NCBI GenBank assembly: GCA_021234155.1
Contig: JAJEKV010000028.1
Location: 13,220,134 to 13,284,133 of the forward strand
From: Isoetes taiwanensis
Taxonomy: Eukaryota > Streptophyta > Lycopodiopsida > Isoetales > Isoetaceae
Reading direction: 5' to 3'
DNA: 64,000 bases
Shown here: in pieces, positions 1 to 10,960 of the stretch
How the letters are laid out: the number at the start of each line of letters is the position of its first letter
How positions within the stretch are numbered: the first letter of the stretch is position 1
Made by a program: the position numbers and the translations under genes
Notes under the pieces: generated by a model
Seen by the model: only the letters and a program-made list of their open reading frames with translations
Database searches by the model: none
Told to the model about the DNA's origin: nothing

Positions 1-681
1 ACCAACCGGTTAAATTAACTTAACTTAATGGCGAGTGGGAAATGGCCCTTAGGAACCTTAACTTGACCCAAGTAATTGAGCAATATGAACGGCACCCTCT
101 AGCAAACCAAAAATCCAACTAGACATCAAATGCCACCCCTAAGCAAAAAGGATTAATCCAGACACAATGGAAAACCAAACTATCCAGCTAGACATCGAAA
201 GCCACCCTTGGCAAAAAAGGATTAAAGTAGACACACTGGAAAAATAAAACCCCTTGGTTCTTGGCTTAGGAAAGACGGAAATGGTAACAAAGACAGCTCA
301 GCTAAGGTGCAGGAATAACCACTGGTTCAAGAGTAAGGCCAAAGGGCTAACAAAAAGGGGCGGACGTTTGGGGAGAGAACCAGGGTTGAACAACAGAGGC
401 GAAACCGGAGGCAGAGAAGGGGAAGGCTGTTGAATCCCAGAGGCAAAAAGGGGTAAATCGATTAATCGACCGGGGAAGGATTAATCGACCGGGGGCTCAG
501 ATAGACAGATCAAATCCGGCTGGTTAGACTGATTCAAGCTGATCGGAGGCTGCAGTTCAAAGGAAGACAAGCCACAGGCTGTTCGATCTGATCCCCTATT
601 ACCACAGGTACCGCAGATACAAGCTTTCCTAAGAACTTAGACTCCTAACAAGCAGCCAGAATAGAATAATATTGACTCACC
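1..681. other. Intergenic sequence before the tandem duplication
   Basis: No coding signal was recognised on either strand. The stretch holds one short tandem repeat (106-246) and two copies of a GATTAATCGACCGGGG motif near 460-490. It ends where the 3.2-kb duplicated unit begins. Confidence 0.5.
106..246. repeat. Two-copy ~69-bp tandem repeat
   Basis: Two adjacent imperfect copies share the order ACCAAA..., CTAGACATC, GCCACCC, AAAAGGATTAA and GACACA.TGGAAAA. The second copy starts about 69 bp after the first. No function is suggested. Confidence 0.75.
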
Positions 682-1316
682 TGAATCCGCAAATTCCAAG
701 CTGCGCTACCGCCCAATGAAGCAACCTCAGAAATCCGATTGTTTGGGACTCACAAGTAGGATCTGCAAACAAAATCGACCACAAAATGACCCCAGAAGAG
801 TCTTCTAATTAATATCTGAGTAAGCAGCCCTAATGCCAGGCTGCTCCATAATTCTTATCAGGCTAAACCTCGAAGATCTGAACCGACATCCTATTACAAG
901 GAAAGCGAGCAGCCAGGCATAAAGCAACCAAAGATCAGGGAAAAAGGATCAGAGAACTTAAAATGTGCATTCGATCGCAGACCAACAGCCCAGCCCAAAA
1001 ACAACGAGACCCATGCAAGGCCGTCCCTGAATTCCTATACAGCACTGCAGGATGCAGAATCTGAAACCCAAACTAGAAAAAACGCCGAGCAGGCAAAAAT
1101 TAAAAGCAATCGAAGGGGTTGGTTACTGGGTTTATCCCAATGCTGTAGAAAACCTCCCGATGAGACCAAAAGGAAAGCAAACAGGGTTCAACTTCTAGAA
1201 TCCGAGACCTCTCAAAGCCAAAAACCAAAGATCAGATACTCCCGACAAGCAGAAACCAGGCGACTAAAAATTAAAGACTGCTAATCCATGCTTGTAAGAT
1301 CTACAACAACGCAAAC

Positions 1317-1410
1317 AAAGGACACAGCCTATTTAAGGTTGTATACCATATTTATTATTGTAATAAAATATCTTGCCTTCGAGAAAAAAAAAAAAAAAGG
1401 ACACAGCCTA
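1317..1410 (+). mobile_element. Tiny 5'-truncated retrocopy with poly(A) tail and 15-bp TSD
   Basis: Copy 1 of the duplication has 79 bp that copy 2 lacks. They consist of a 64-bp insert (1332-1395) and a second copy of the 15-bp target AAAGGACACAGCCTA (1317-1331 and 1396-1410). The insert ends in an A-run and carries AATAAA about 20 bp before it, so it looks like the extreme 3' end of a polyadenylated transcript. A long TSD, 5' truncation and an A-tail are the marks of LINE-driven retrotransposition. The parent transcript is not identifiable from about 50 bp. The clean empty site in copy 2 shows that the insertion followed, or never spread through, the duplication. Confidence 0.9.
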
Positions 1411-3090
1411 CAATACAAAAGGACGCTTCATATGAACAGTCGGCCTGCCCAGGATTGATCCTGCACAGTCCCGATAGAGAAGCTACCTCCCTACTAGCAC
1501 CATCCAAACCAATAAATAACAGAATCAGCCATACCTCTAGGTAAGAGATGCTGGTACGACGTAGGAGGCTAGACGACTAAAGAAAGACCAACAACAGCTC
1601 AAGAGAACGCCGATGGAAAGGCTAAAGAGAGACATGAACCTATAAATAGAGGAAACCTGAAGAGGGAAGGTGGAAAGACGTCCCCATCCAAGGAATGATG
1701 GTTCTATTGCTTATGCAATAGAACCATGGCATTATTGTATTTTCCATGAACATTTCACATGTTAAAGGTCTGCAGATGTTAGACAGATCTAGTAGCTAAA
1801 CTAGAACTACATGGTCATCTACATACGAATTTTCAGAAGTTCCTAAACAAGTTATTTGAAGTGCATTTCAATCATCCAGAATATAGAATAAATCTGTAAA
1901 TAGATTAGTGAAATCTTTACGCCCAGAGAAAGTCTAGAACATTTCCTCCCAGGCCTATTTAAACTTCTAGCTAGGGCCATCATTTATCAAATGTTACTAA
2001 CACTCAACCTTCAGCAATCTGCACTATGTGCTAGCTTATAGCAAATGCATAGTCAAAAGGACAATCATATATCATATCCTTTTAATCAACATTTCTTTTG
2101 CAGATCATAGTCTGACCATCATGCTTAGCTAGCCGAAAATTGCAAGTATTATCCTGTTTCTATGTTGCTACAAAAACCGTAGAAGCGGATCTACTATTTT
2201 TAAAGCTCTCTATTCATTAAGCCAATGCTAGGGTTAGAAATTTCATAAGACAAGTGCATACTACAATGCTATTCAACTGTATTTGAGATAAACACATAGA
2301 TCTGTGTAATACTTTATTGTAATTTTAAGCTTTAGCTCAGCATCATGCAATAAATCAACTCTAAGCAATGATATTTCAAAATAATGTATAGAACCTGAAG
2401 ATCTTGCGCTCCAATAGTTTTTTTGATAAGCCGTAATTCGAAATCCCACTTTTCTTAGGTTCGGCAGACCACTTTTCTTTGAACTACCTCCAAGATTTGT
2501 ATTCATGACTATCCGCTCCATTTTTTCAAAGTAGATTTGCCGTTATTTTCAGAGCAAACATTCTTTACGCCCCATCTCACGTGAGTAAATTGCAAAAGGA
2601 GAAAAACGAAATTGCAGAGAGGGAGATACAAGGAGCATCAAGAGAAAATATGGGCTCAAACATTTCTCACTCAGTTTTCTTTGACGAAAGACCAGTTCCT
2701 CCATCTGGAAACGTCTCCATTTAAAGGCCTCAATAGCCAAAACCCTAAACCGTTTCACTAGGACCCTAGAACCCTAGAGCCAAAGTGGAGGACATGTTAG
2801 AGGATCACTGTAACTGTCCAAAAACCCTAAAATCAAACCCTTAGTCATTTTTTATCAAATGATCTTAAAAAATACATGCCATTTTCGAATATCACTATTC
2901 ACGAAACTATTTCAACACTTAATATGACCATAGAAACCATTGCTTCGTAGCCAAAGCCTTGGTTATTCAAGTTCATGCAAACGTGCATATAATAACCACA
3001 TGCAAATAATAACCCCATGCAAAAAAACTTTTGTTCAAGCATGTGACAAGTGCCTTGCATGCACCCAAAGGTTGCATGCAAACTGTGATA

Positions 3091-3594
3091 TACCCAAAGG
3101 TTTACTTTGGGTATCTGGTCCTAGGATGCCCAAAAAGTCATACGTGGCAGGCGGCACTAGGCTAGTGACGCTGGGTTCAGCGATGCCCCTAGAGTTGCCC
3201 CTAGTATCCAAAGACTTCCTCAAGGTGGGATTGTGTCCTGCCTACAAAGTGTGCATGTATGGCCAAGGTTTTGCCCAACGGATGTGTGGTGAGTTGGTAT
3301 AGGCCTAGTAATGCCAAAAATAAGTGTTCACTTGGTCATGGATTCAAACCTTGCCAATGTCACTTATATTTGGAAGTTGGTTACTAGGGGTATACGATGA
3401 TGATCCCCGACGTGGTAGAACTTAAAAGCCTATACATGTCCTCCACTTTGGCTGCTCATTGGCAGTGGGACAAAAACTAGCTAGTTTGTAAAAAGACTAG
3501 TCTAGACCAGTAAAAGTTGGTTTACATATTACTGTGGCTGGTTTACTGGTTACTGTAACTTTGGATTATACCCAAAGGCATAACTTTGGGTATA
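3091..3594. mobile_element. MITE candidate with hairpin termini (copy 1)
   Basis: About 504 bp is bounded by two self-complementary sequences. On the left, TACCCAAAG and CTTTGGGTA are separated by 5 nt (3091-3113). On the right, TATACCCAAAG and CTTTGGGTATA are separated by 6 nt (3567-3594). Because the outer arms match too, the segment has inverted ends ATACCCAAAG/CTTTGGGTAT. A TA dinucleotide at both edges could be the target duplication. The 120-codon ORF inside (2940-3302) crosses the proposed edge and has no recognisable domain, so it is not called. Superfamily is unknown. Confidence 0.4.
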
Positions 3595-3598
3595 TGGG

Positions 3599-3883
3599 AT
3601 GTTTGATGAGGTATATGAGAGTGAGTTAAGGGCCTATGATCAACAGCAGAATACAGATACTTTTTCTGTAATGGAGGCGCCTCAGAATGTCGATTCTTCA
3701 GCAGGTTAGTAATTTTAATTAGTGGTTATTAGGATTTATAAATTAGTGATAGTAGTTGAATAGATTATTCTACTTTTGCAGGTAATATGAAATTAGTTGG
3801 TAATGTTGCAACTGAAGATTCTGCTGCTGTTGAGAGTAACCACCTGTAGCTGCTGCTGTGAATCCCATTATTCCGAGACCTCT
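3599..3883 (+). pseudogene. Truncated duplicate of the small two-exon gene
   Basis: This is the copy-1 counterpart of the gene at 6721-7228. It has the same ATG (3599), exon 1 to 3704, the intron start GTTAGT at 3705, and about 30 bp of exon 2. It then breaks off at the duplication junction, so the conserved C-terminal part is absent. The exon 1 sequence is nearly identical to the downstream copy. It may be transcribed from a duplicated promoter but cannot encode the full protein. Confidence 0.6.
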
Positions 3884-3885
3884 TG

Positions 3886-6800
3886 TGAATCCGCAAATTC
3901 CAAGCTGCGCTACCGCCCAATGAAGCAACCTCAGAAATCCGATTGTTTGGGACTCACAAGTAGGATCTGCAAACAAAATCGACCACAAAATGACCCCAGA
4001 AGAGTCTTCTAATTAATATCTGAGTAAGCAGCCCTAATGCCAGGCTGCTCCATAATTCTTATCAGGCTAAACCTCGAAGATCTTAACCGACATCCTATTA
4101 CAAGGAAAGCGAGCAGCCAGGCATAAAGCAACCAAAGATCAGGGAAAAAGGATCAGAGAACTTAAAATGTGCATTCGATCGCAGACCAACAGCCCAGCCC
4201 AAAAACAACGAGACCCATGCAAGGCCGTCCCTGAATTCCTATACAGCACTGCAGGATGCAGAATCTGAAACCCAAACTAGAAAAAACGCCGTGCAGGCAA
4301 AAATTAAAAGCAATCGAAGGGGTTGGTTACTGGGTTTATCCCAATGCTGTAGAAAACATCCCGATGAGACCAAAAGGAAAGCAAACAGGGTTCAACTTCT
4401 AGAATCCGAGACCTCTCAGAGCCAAAAACCAAAGATCAGATACTCCCGACAAGCAGAAACCAGGCGACTAAAAATTAAAGACTGCTAATCCATGCTTGTA
4501 AGACCTACAACAACGCAAACAAAGGACACAGCCTACAATACAAAAGGACGCTTCATATGAACAGTCGGCCTGCCCAGGATTGATCCTGCACAGTCCCGAT
4601 AGAGAAGCTACCTCCCTACTAGCACCATCCAAACCAATAAATAACAGAATCAGCCATACCTCTAGGTAAGAGATGCTGGTACGGCGTAGGAGTCTAGACG
4701 ACTAAGGAAAGACCAACAACAGCTCAAGAGAACGCCGATGGAAAGGCTAAAGAGAGACATGAACCTATAAATAGAGGAAACCTGAAGAGGGAAGGTGGAA
4801 AGACGTCCCCATCCAAGGAATGATGGTTCTATTGCTTATGCAATAGAACCATGGCATTATTGTATTTTCCATGAACATTTCACATGTTAAAGGTCTGCAG
4901 ATGTTAGACAGATCTAGTAGCTAAACTAGAACTACATGGTCATCTACATACGAATTTTCAGAAGTTCCTAAACAAGTTATTTGAAGTGCATTTCAATCAT
5001 CCAGAATATAGAATAAATCTGTAAATAGATTAGTGAAATCTTTACGCCCAGAGAAAGTCTAGAACATTTCCTCCCAGGCCTATTTAAACTTCTAGCTAGG
5101 GCCATCATTTATCAAATGTTACTAACACTCAACCTTCAGCAATCTGCACTATGTGCTAGCTTATAGCAAATGCATAGTCAAAAGGACAATCATATATCAT
5201 ATCCTTTTAATCAACATTTCTTTTGCAGATCATAGTCTGACCATCATGCTTAGCTAGCCGAAAATTGCAAGTATTATCCTGTTTCTATGTTGCTACAGGT
5301 AACCGTAAGCAGATCTACTATTTTAAAGCTCTCTATTCATTAAGCCAATGCTAGGGTTAGAAATTTCATAAGACAAGTGCATACTACAATGCTATTCAAC
5401 TGTATTTGAGATAAACACATAGATCTGTGTAATACTTTATTGTAATTTTAAGCTTTAGCTCAGCATCATGCAATAAATCAACTCTAAGCAATGATATTTC
5501 ATAATAATGTATAGAACCTGAAGATCTTGCGCTCCAATAGTTTGCTGATAAGCCGTAATTCTGGAAATCCCACTTTTCTTAGGTTCGGCAGCCACTTTTG
5601 CTGAACTACCTCCAAGATTTGTATTCATGACTATCTGCTCCATTTTTTTAAAGTAGATTTGCCGTTATTTTCAGAGCAGCATTCTTTCTGCCCCATCTCA
5701 CAGCAGAAATTGCAAAAGGAGAAAAAACGAAATTGCAGAGGGAGATACAAGGAGCATCAAGAGAAAATATGGGCTCAAACATTTCTCACTCAGTTTTCTT
5801 TGACGAAAGACCAGTTCCTCCATCTGGAAACGTCTCCATTTAAAGGCCTCAATAGCCAAAACCCTGAACCGTTTCACTGGGACCCTAGAACCCTAGAGCC
5901 AAAGTGGAGGACATGTTAGAGGATCACCGTAACTGTCCGAAAACCCTAAAATCAAACCCTTAGTCATTTTTTATCAAATGATCTTAAAAAATACATGCCA
6001 TTTTCGAATATCACTATTCACGAAACTATTTCAACACTTAATATGACCATAGAAACCATTGCTTCATAGCCAAAGCCTTGGTTATTCAAGTTCATGCAAA
6101 CGTGCATATAATAACCACATGCAAATAATAACCCCATGCAAAAAAACTTTTGTTCAAGCATGTGACAAGTGCCTTGCATGCACCCAAAGGTTGCATGCAA
6201 ACTGTGATATACCCAAAGGTTTACTTTGGGTATCTGGTCCTAGGATGCCCAAAAAGTCATACGTGGCAGGCGGCACTAGGCTGGTGACGCTGGGTTCAGC
6301 GATGCCCCTAGAGTTGCCCCTAGCATCCAAAGACTTCCTCAAGGTGGGATTGTGTCCTGCCTACAAAGTGTGCATGTATGGCCAAGGTTTTGCCCAACGG
6401 ATGTGTGGTGAGTTGGTATAGGCCTAGTAATGCCAAAAATAAGTGTTCACTTGGTCATGGATTCAAACCTTGCCAATGTCACTTATATTTGGAAGTTGGT
6501 TACTAGGGGTATACGATGATGATCCCCGACGTGGTAGAACTTAAAAGCCTATACATGTCCTCCACTTTGGTCGCTTTCGTTGGCGATTGGGACAAAAACT
6601 AGCTAGTTTGTAAAAAGACTAGTCTAGACCAGTAAAAGTTGGTTTACATATTACTGTGGCTGGTTTACTGGTTACTGTAACTTTGGGTTATACCCAAAGG
6701 CATAACTTTGGGTATATGGGATGTTTGATGAGGTATATGAGAGTGAGTTAAGGGCCTATGATCAACAGCAGAATACAGATACTTTTTCTGTAATGGAGGC

Positions 6801-7005
6801 GCCTCAGAATGTCGATTCTTCAGCAGGTTAGTAATTTTAATGAGTGATTATTAGGATTTATAAATTAGTGATAGTAGTTGAATAGATTATTCTACTTTTG
6901 CAGGTAATATGAAATTAGTTGGTAATGTTGCAACTGAAGATTCTGCTGCTGTTGAGAGTAACCACCTGTAGCTGCTGCTGTGAATCCCATTATTCCGAGA
7001 CCTCT
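3886..7005 (+). repeat. 3.2-kb tandem duplication, copy 2
   Basis: Second copy of the unit starting at 682. It lacks the retrocopy seen at 1332-1395 and so shows the empty site at about 4521-4535. At its right end the homology stops after GAGACCTCT, and unique sequence carries on the exon of the small gene. Differences from copy 1 are not spread evenly: clusters lie near 5290, 5535, 5590, 5670 and 6570, mostly where one copy reads GCTG, GCAG or CTG. Confidence 0.95.
6210..6716. mobile_element. MITE candidate with hairpin termini (copy 2)
   Basis: Same segment as 3091-3594, carried along in the duplication. Here the right terminus reads CTTTGGGTTATACCCAAAGG followed by CTTTGGGTATA. The CTTTGGGT/ACCCAAAG pairing therefore occurs once more than in copy 1, where one base has changed. 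It ends only 4 bp before the ATG of the small gene. Confidence 0.4.
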
Positions 7006-7228
7006 GTGTGATTTAGATATTCCTTTCTTCGACAATGTTTCTCTTGAAGAAATTGCAGGAAAAGATGTGAGATTGAGGAAGGCCTTCAACTTATCAGTGG
7101 AAGTTGGCAATACTAGCTTTTTAGGAGGAACATTTCATAACTGTATCATTGTATCTGGAGGAAGCAACATTGATCTGTCAGAATTTGTGAAGAATATTGC
7201 AGCTAGATCAAGTGTGAAGGAGATTTGA
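6721..7228 (+). CDS. Small two-exon gene, unknown function (about 120 aa)
   Basis: Proposed model: exon 1 6721-6826, intron 6827-6971 (GTTAGT...CTGTAG), exon 2 6972-7228 ending in TGA. With this acceptor the frame stays open and gives 120 residues. A nearer acceptor (TTTTGCAG, ending 6903) would give an early stop, so I prefer the later one. Exon 1 is acidic and glutamine-rich (DQQQNTDTF). Exon 2 begins with alanines and contains PRPLCDLDIPFF, SLEEIAGKDVRLRKAF and GGTFHNCIIVSGGSN, then a helical end. It reads like a conserved protein, but I do not recognise the family. The protein could also be the C-terminal end of a larger gene with more exons upstream of the MITE-like segment. A truncated duplicate lies at 3599-3883. 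Confidence 0.5.
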
Positions 7229-7354
7229 AGTATTTGCAATTTTACCGAGGGCAAGGGCCTCTTACTCGACTTTCCATGTCTTTGCTTTTTCAATGTAACC
7301 AATTTTAGAACTTTTTCAATGAATGGAAAATCTTGAACTGATATATTGAAGTGA

Positions 7355-7690
7355 TTTTATCAGTACAAGTGAAGCAGAGCTAATATGGGTTTTCAAGTTC
7401 GGGGAAAATCTAAACCAATCCACCTTTAAACCCCATCTTCACCATTTGACTGCAAAATAAACATTCAGCATGATAAGCATGATATAAAGTAGTACCTTCT
7501 CTGGCACATATGATCCACGACCAATTTGGAAAAGTATAGAAGGAAATCCAAGAGAAACCGAGAACCCTCAGACATGACCGGTGAGTCTGCTGGCGTCATT
7601 GAGTGCATCAAAGCCGGTAGTACCAACAGTTACAAATACAAGCTTCTCTCCTTGAATTGGCGTCTTTGAAACTTTTCCATCAACCATTGT
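7355..7690 (-). pseudogene. ALG13-like UDP-GlcNAc transferase subunit, fragment
   Basis: The minus strand from ATG at 7687 reads 39 codons including KLVFVTVGTTGFDAL. This matches the N-terminal motif of ALG13, the catalytic subunit that with ALG14 adds the second GlcNAc to dolichol-PP-GlcNAc at the ER. After a TGA (7570-7568) the same frame continues with SILFQIGRGSYVPEK, equivalent to the family's QMGRGTY.P. segment. About 50 bp further on, in a shifted frame, comes VDWFRFSPNLKTHISSASLV, equivalent to the next conserved block. The ISHAGAGS signature that should follow is missing. The order is right, but the stop, frameshift and lost C-terminal half make this a pseudogene or a very poorly resolved gene. 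The motif assignment is from memory of the family, not from a search. Confidence 0.6.
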
Positions 7691-8806
7691 TGTGCATCCC
7701 CAGCCTATTCCTAATATGAATCACCCAAAGGAAACCACTCTTTGATGCTGCAATTCGTAAAAGATATAACAAGGGACATGCTTCCCTAGTTCCAGGATTG
7801 ATTCAAAAATAAAATACAATGTTCTTCATGTGGAAGAGAGGGCTAGTGCGATAGGACAGTGGTGGAATGACTTGGCACATGGAATTCAAGCAAGATGGCA
7901 TGTAAAACGAGATTTACTTACTAGTTGGTATCCCTGTAAATGTCGGACGTAGCCTAGATCTGTATTTTGTAGTCTTGTGAATGACGTGCACTCTCCAACA
8001 GTAAAACTGACCTGAGTTGCTTTTTGAAGGTGTTTCCATAGCGTCACACATAAGACTTGTACAGTAGCAACACAAGGAACTAGTGCATGAGTTTGATCAT
8101 ATTTGGGAGCAAGACATTGAAGAGGATAACATGAAATGGAAAATCTTCTAGGAAGTGAGCCACAGCTCTGTTATCTTTACAGAAACTGGCTATCTATTAA
8201 TCAATATCTGTGTCTTCCATATCTTGGATCTTATGAAAGAGAATTTAATCTTTTCTTCTCCTCTTTCTCTCAGGAATTGAAGCCCACAGGGTCTGTATCG
8301 GGCCATTTTTCATATCCTGTAGTCCAAAGATCAGGCCTTCAAACCGAATCGAGTAAAAACTGCCCGCAAAGCTTCCGATTTTCCTTCTTAGCAGGCAAAA
8401 GAGCGAGGTAAGCTTTGGCAGCTTACTCAACCAATCTATTTTTTATGGGTATTCTTGCAACAATGAAATATTCAACAAAATTTGGACTTATTCAGATTTA
8501 ATAGATAACACTTCAAGAACGCCATTATAAGAATATATGTATTGTTTGATTCTTCTTGATTATTATAATTTTTATAAGTTTATCTTTAAATTAAAACTAT
8601 AATGGTTATCAAAGAATAAACTTGATTTCCAAACTGATTTTTATTTGAATCTATTTAGAATTAGACATTTCAAGAATATAAAATTTTCAATTTTTAGTGA
8701 TTTAATGATTCAAGATTTAGCAATCATGATAATTAAATAAAATCTGATGGTTTGATAAGCGACTGACTTAAAACTATTATTAGAATTTCATAATTTACAA
8801 ACTTTT
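7691..8806. other. No recognisable feature
   Basis: Short ORFs on both strands around 8136-8430 show no domain, codon pattern or conserved motif I recognise. The sequence turns strongly AT-rich after 8440. Nothing else is supported. Confidence 0.4.
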
Positions 8807-9010
8807 ACACTTTTGAAAATACTTTAAAATTTTAGCTGAAATTAATTAAATGATATAAAGTTATTGGTTTAATAATAACTATTGAATAATTTATTATTGA
8901 TGAAATAAAATATATTGACATTTAATCAATAATAAATTATTCATTTTTTATTAAACATAAACTTAATCATTTAATTAATTTCAATCTAAAACTTTCTTTA
9001 AATATTAAAA
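8807..9010. repeat. AT-rich fold-back (hairpin) element
   Basis: The left arm, containing TGAAATTAATTAAATGAT and TTGAATAATTTATTATTGAT (to about 8901), is the imperfect reverse complement of the right arm, containing ATCAATAATAAATTATTCA and ATCATTTAATTAATTTCA (8925-8990). About 20 bp lies between. Similarity extends outward to an A-run at 9008-9022. The size and structure fit a hairpin MITE or a collapsed inverted duplication. No target duplication is evident. Confidence 0.7.
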
Positions 9011-10103
9011 AAAAAAAAAAAACCCCAAATCTGTTTCCAGACTTCCACCCTTGATAACTCCTCTGACCTTAGGAATATTACGGGTCATTATCCCTAAGCC
9101 GGGATAAGGTCATATCCAAATACTAAGAAATTAAACTGCTCTTAAATAATATAGAAATAAACTCTTATTCATAATCCAAAAGATAACATACTCCATTTTA
9201 CAACCAAGTCAATAAAAATCTTTCACATCATAAACATGACATCTAAGCCACAAATGTACCTGCAAGAAACCTAGTTACCTGCAGTTAAACAACCAAATAT
9301 TAGCCAGTGAGGGTAATAATGGAAGAACTAGCAGGTAAGCAATAGGTCTCTTGGGTATTCCCCTTCACCATGTCTTTAATGGTAAGTTTTTGCATGCAAA
9401 ACCTGGAGCACAACTCATGAATGTACTATCATAATGTAAGTCTGTCACAGATCTGTTCAATAAGTGGTCTGATCTGCTTAACTACTTCTGTAAAAAATGC
9501 CACACAGACTCCCTTACCTTGGAGTTACCTAGGGTCTACCAGTTGCAGCCATAGTAAATATTAATATGTATCCAAACAGCATAGAAATTGAAAGTTTAAG
9601 TTATGCTTCCAACTTTACTTCTCTGTCCTTTCATAACTATGGTCTGATCAAAGAATTTAACAATTTTTTATCCGACAATCTACCCAAACTTCTAAATGGT
9701 GCATGCACTTTATATCAAGATGAACCAGGTGGTAGACTCGAGCACATGCTCCACAACCCATTAAATTATAAAATACAATTAATCCACCGGCCTATACTTC
9801 TACAAATCTGCTCATCAATCTATTAAGTGCAATATAGGCCATTATATGTTGCCGCGAGCTATTTTATGCTACTATGCAGTCGCTTAAGCAGAGCACCCTC
9901 TTATCATTACCATCATAATTATTCCAGTAACCCATTTATCTAGTGGTAATAAAAATTGTGTTTATACTTTCACAAACATATTCCTACAAACATCCCAAGC
10001 ATGAAAGCTTATCATAGATCCACAATTATCTGATCTATCTCAAGCCTAAATTATCTTTACCCTATTAACTTCATAAGAATCTGCTAAATATAACTACAAA
10101 TTT
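9011..10103. other. No recognisable feature
   Basis: Starts with a 16-A run. An 86-codon ORF at 9566-9826 has no recognisable motif and I do not call it. The stretch may include the 3' end of the minus-strand retroelement whose RT lies at 10961-13141, but I cannot place that end. Confidence 0.35.
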
Positions 10104-10592
10104 CTAGAATTTAGCATGGATAGCATTAACCTGAGTAGAGTTCGCTCCAAGGGGAAATCCCATGTGTCGAACTGCATCAGTCTTGTTTGCATAAATATCT
10201 TTGTTGCTGGCCACCTTATTGGCATGCATTTCCTCCTTTCCTTTATTCTTGGGGGCCTGCTCTACGATTTCAACACTCTTCATGCTCCCATCACATACAG
10301 CAGTAGCATTGCATTTATTCACCAAAGGGATATCTATAGCTGTATTTGGATTTGAAGCACTAGCTGCCTTGCGAAATTCCCAGATCTTTTTTCTCTTTGG
10401 TGCAAGACTAGCTTCCAGCTCTAGCTTTCTTCTGGTAGACATGTTAAGATCACCCTTCTTTCTGCCCATGCTAGCTTGTGTAAGACTGGACGTGTCCTTA
10501 AGTAAGCCCTGTTCATATCTGTGATGCCAGAAATTGTACGAGCTTTCATCATTATCTGGAAGGTGCTGATGCCAGGCATTCTCCTATCTCGA
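10104..10592 (-). CDS. Basic hypothetical ORF downstream of the RT
   Basis: Open minus-strand frame from just after a stop near 10592; the first ATG after which the basic region begins is at 10469. The encoded protein is rich in Lys/Arg near its start (MGRKKG, APKRKKIWEFRK), which would suit a nuclear or nucleic-acid-binding role. The rest is low in hydrophobic residues and probably disordered. No domain is recognised. It lies 370 bp beyond the stop of the RT ORF on the same strand, so it could be a 3' ORF of that retroelement, an exon of an unrelated gene, or chance. The gap 10593-10960 holds nothing recognisable. Confidence 0.3.
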
Positions 10593-10960
10593 TCATTCAC
10601 GCTGTTAGCTGTATCCGGAGCCCTAAGGAATTTTTTTCTTTTTTCTTTGGAACTCTAACAAACATTTGCTTACGTCATTTAAAATACATACCTTGTCATT
10701 TATTTACATCTGTGCCATAGTTTTTAACAAGGTCATCTTATTGTCATACCCAAAGGGTCATATGGCTATCAACTTATATTTTGTCCTGCATAACAACTTA
10801 TACCATTAATAAAAAATCCTACCTCCGACCTTTGTTCGGGGGGCTATTGCATATTTAGCCAAATTATGGAGCCAAAACTGCAATATACATAGCAAGGGGT
10901 GCAGGGCCTTGCTATACCAAGGCCCTACCCTCCCAATGCTTTTATTTTCATTATCAGCAC

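Larger units (their letters stand above)
682..3883 (+). repeat. 3.2-kb tandem duplication, copy 1
   Basis: The sequence from TGAATCCGCAAATTCC to GAGACCTCT is repeated directly after itself. The offset between copies is 3204 bp at the left end and 3125 bp after position 1411, because copy 1 carries a 79-bp insertion. Outside a few short clusters of mismatches the copies are nearly identical, so the duplication is recent. The unit ends inside exon 2 of the small two-exon gene, so copy 1 carries a truncated version of that gene. The junction shows at most 2 bp of microhomology. Confidence 0.95.

Noticed and set aside
2940-3302. 120-codon ORF present in both duplicate copies (also 6059-6421)
   Set aside because: Conserved only because the DNA was recently duplicated. 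It crosses the MITE edge and has no motif.
8136-8411. 91-codon ORF
   Set aside because: No homology signal or codon pattern; overlaps an equally meaningless ORF on the other strand.
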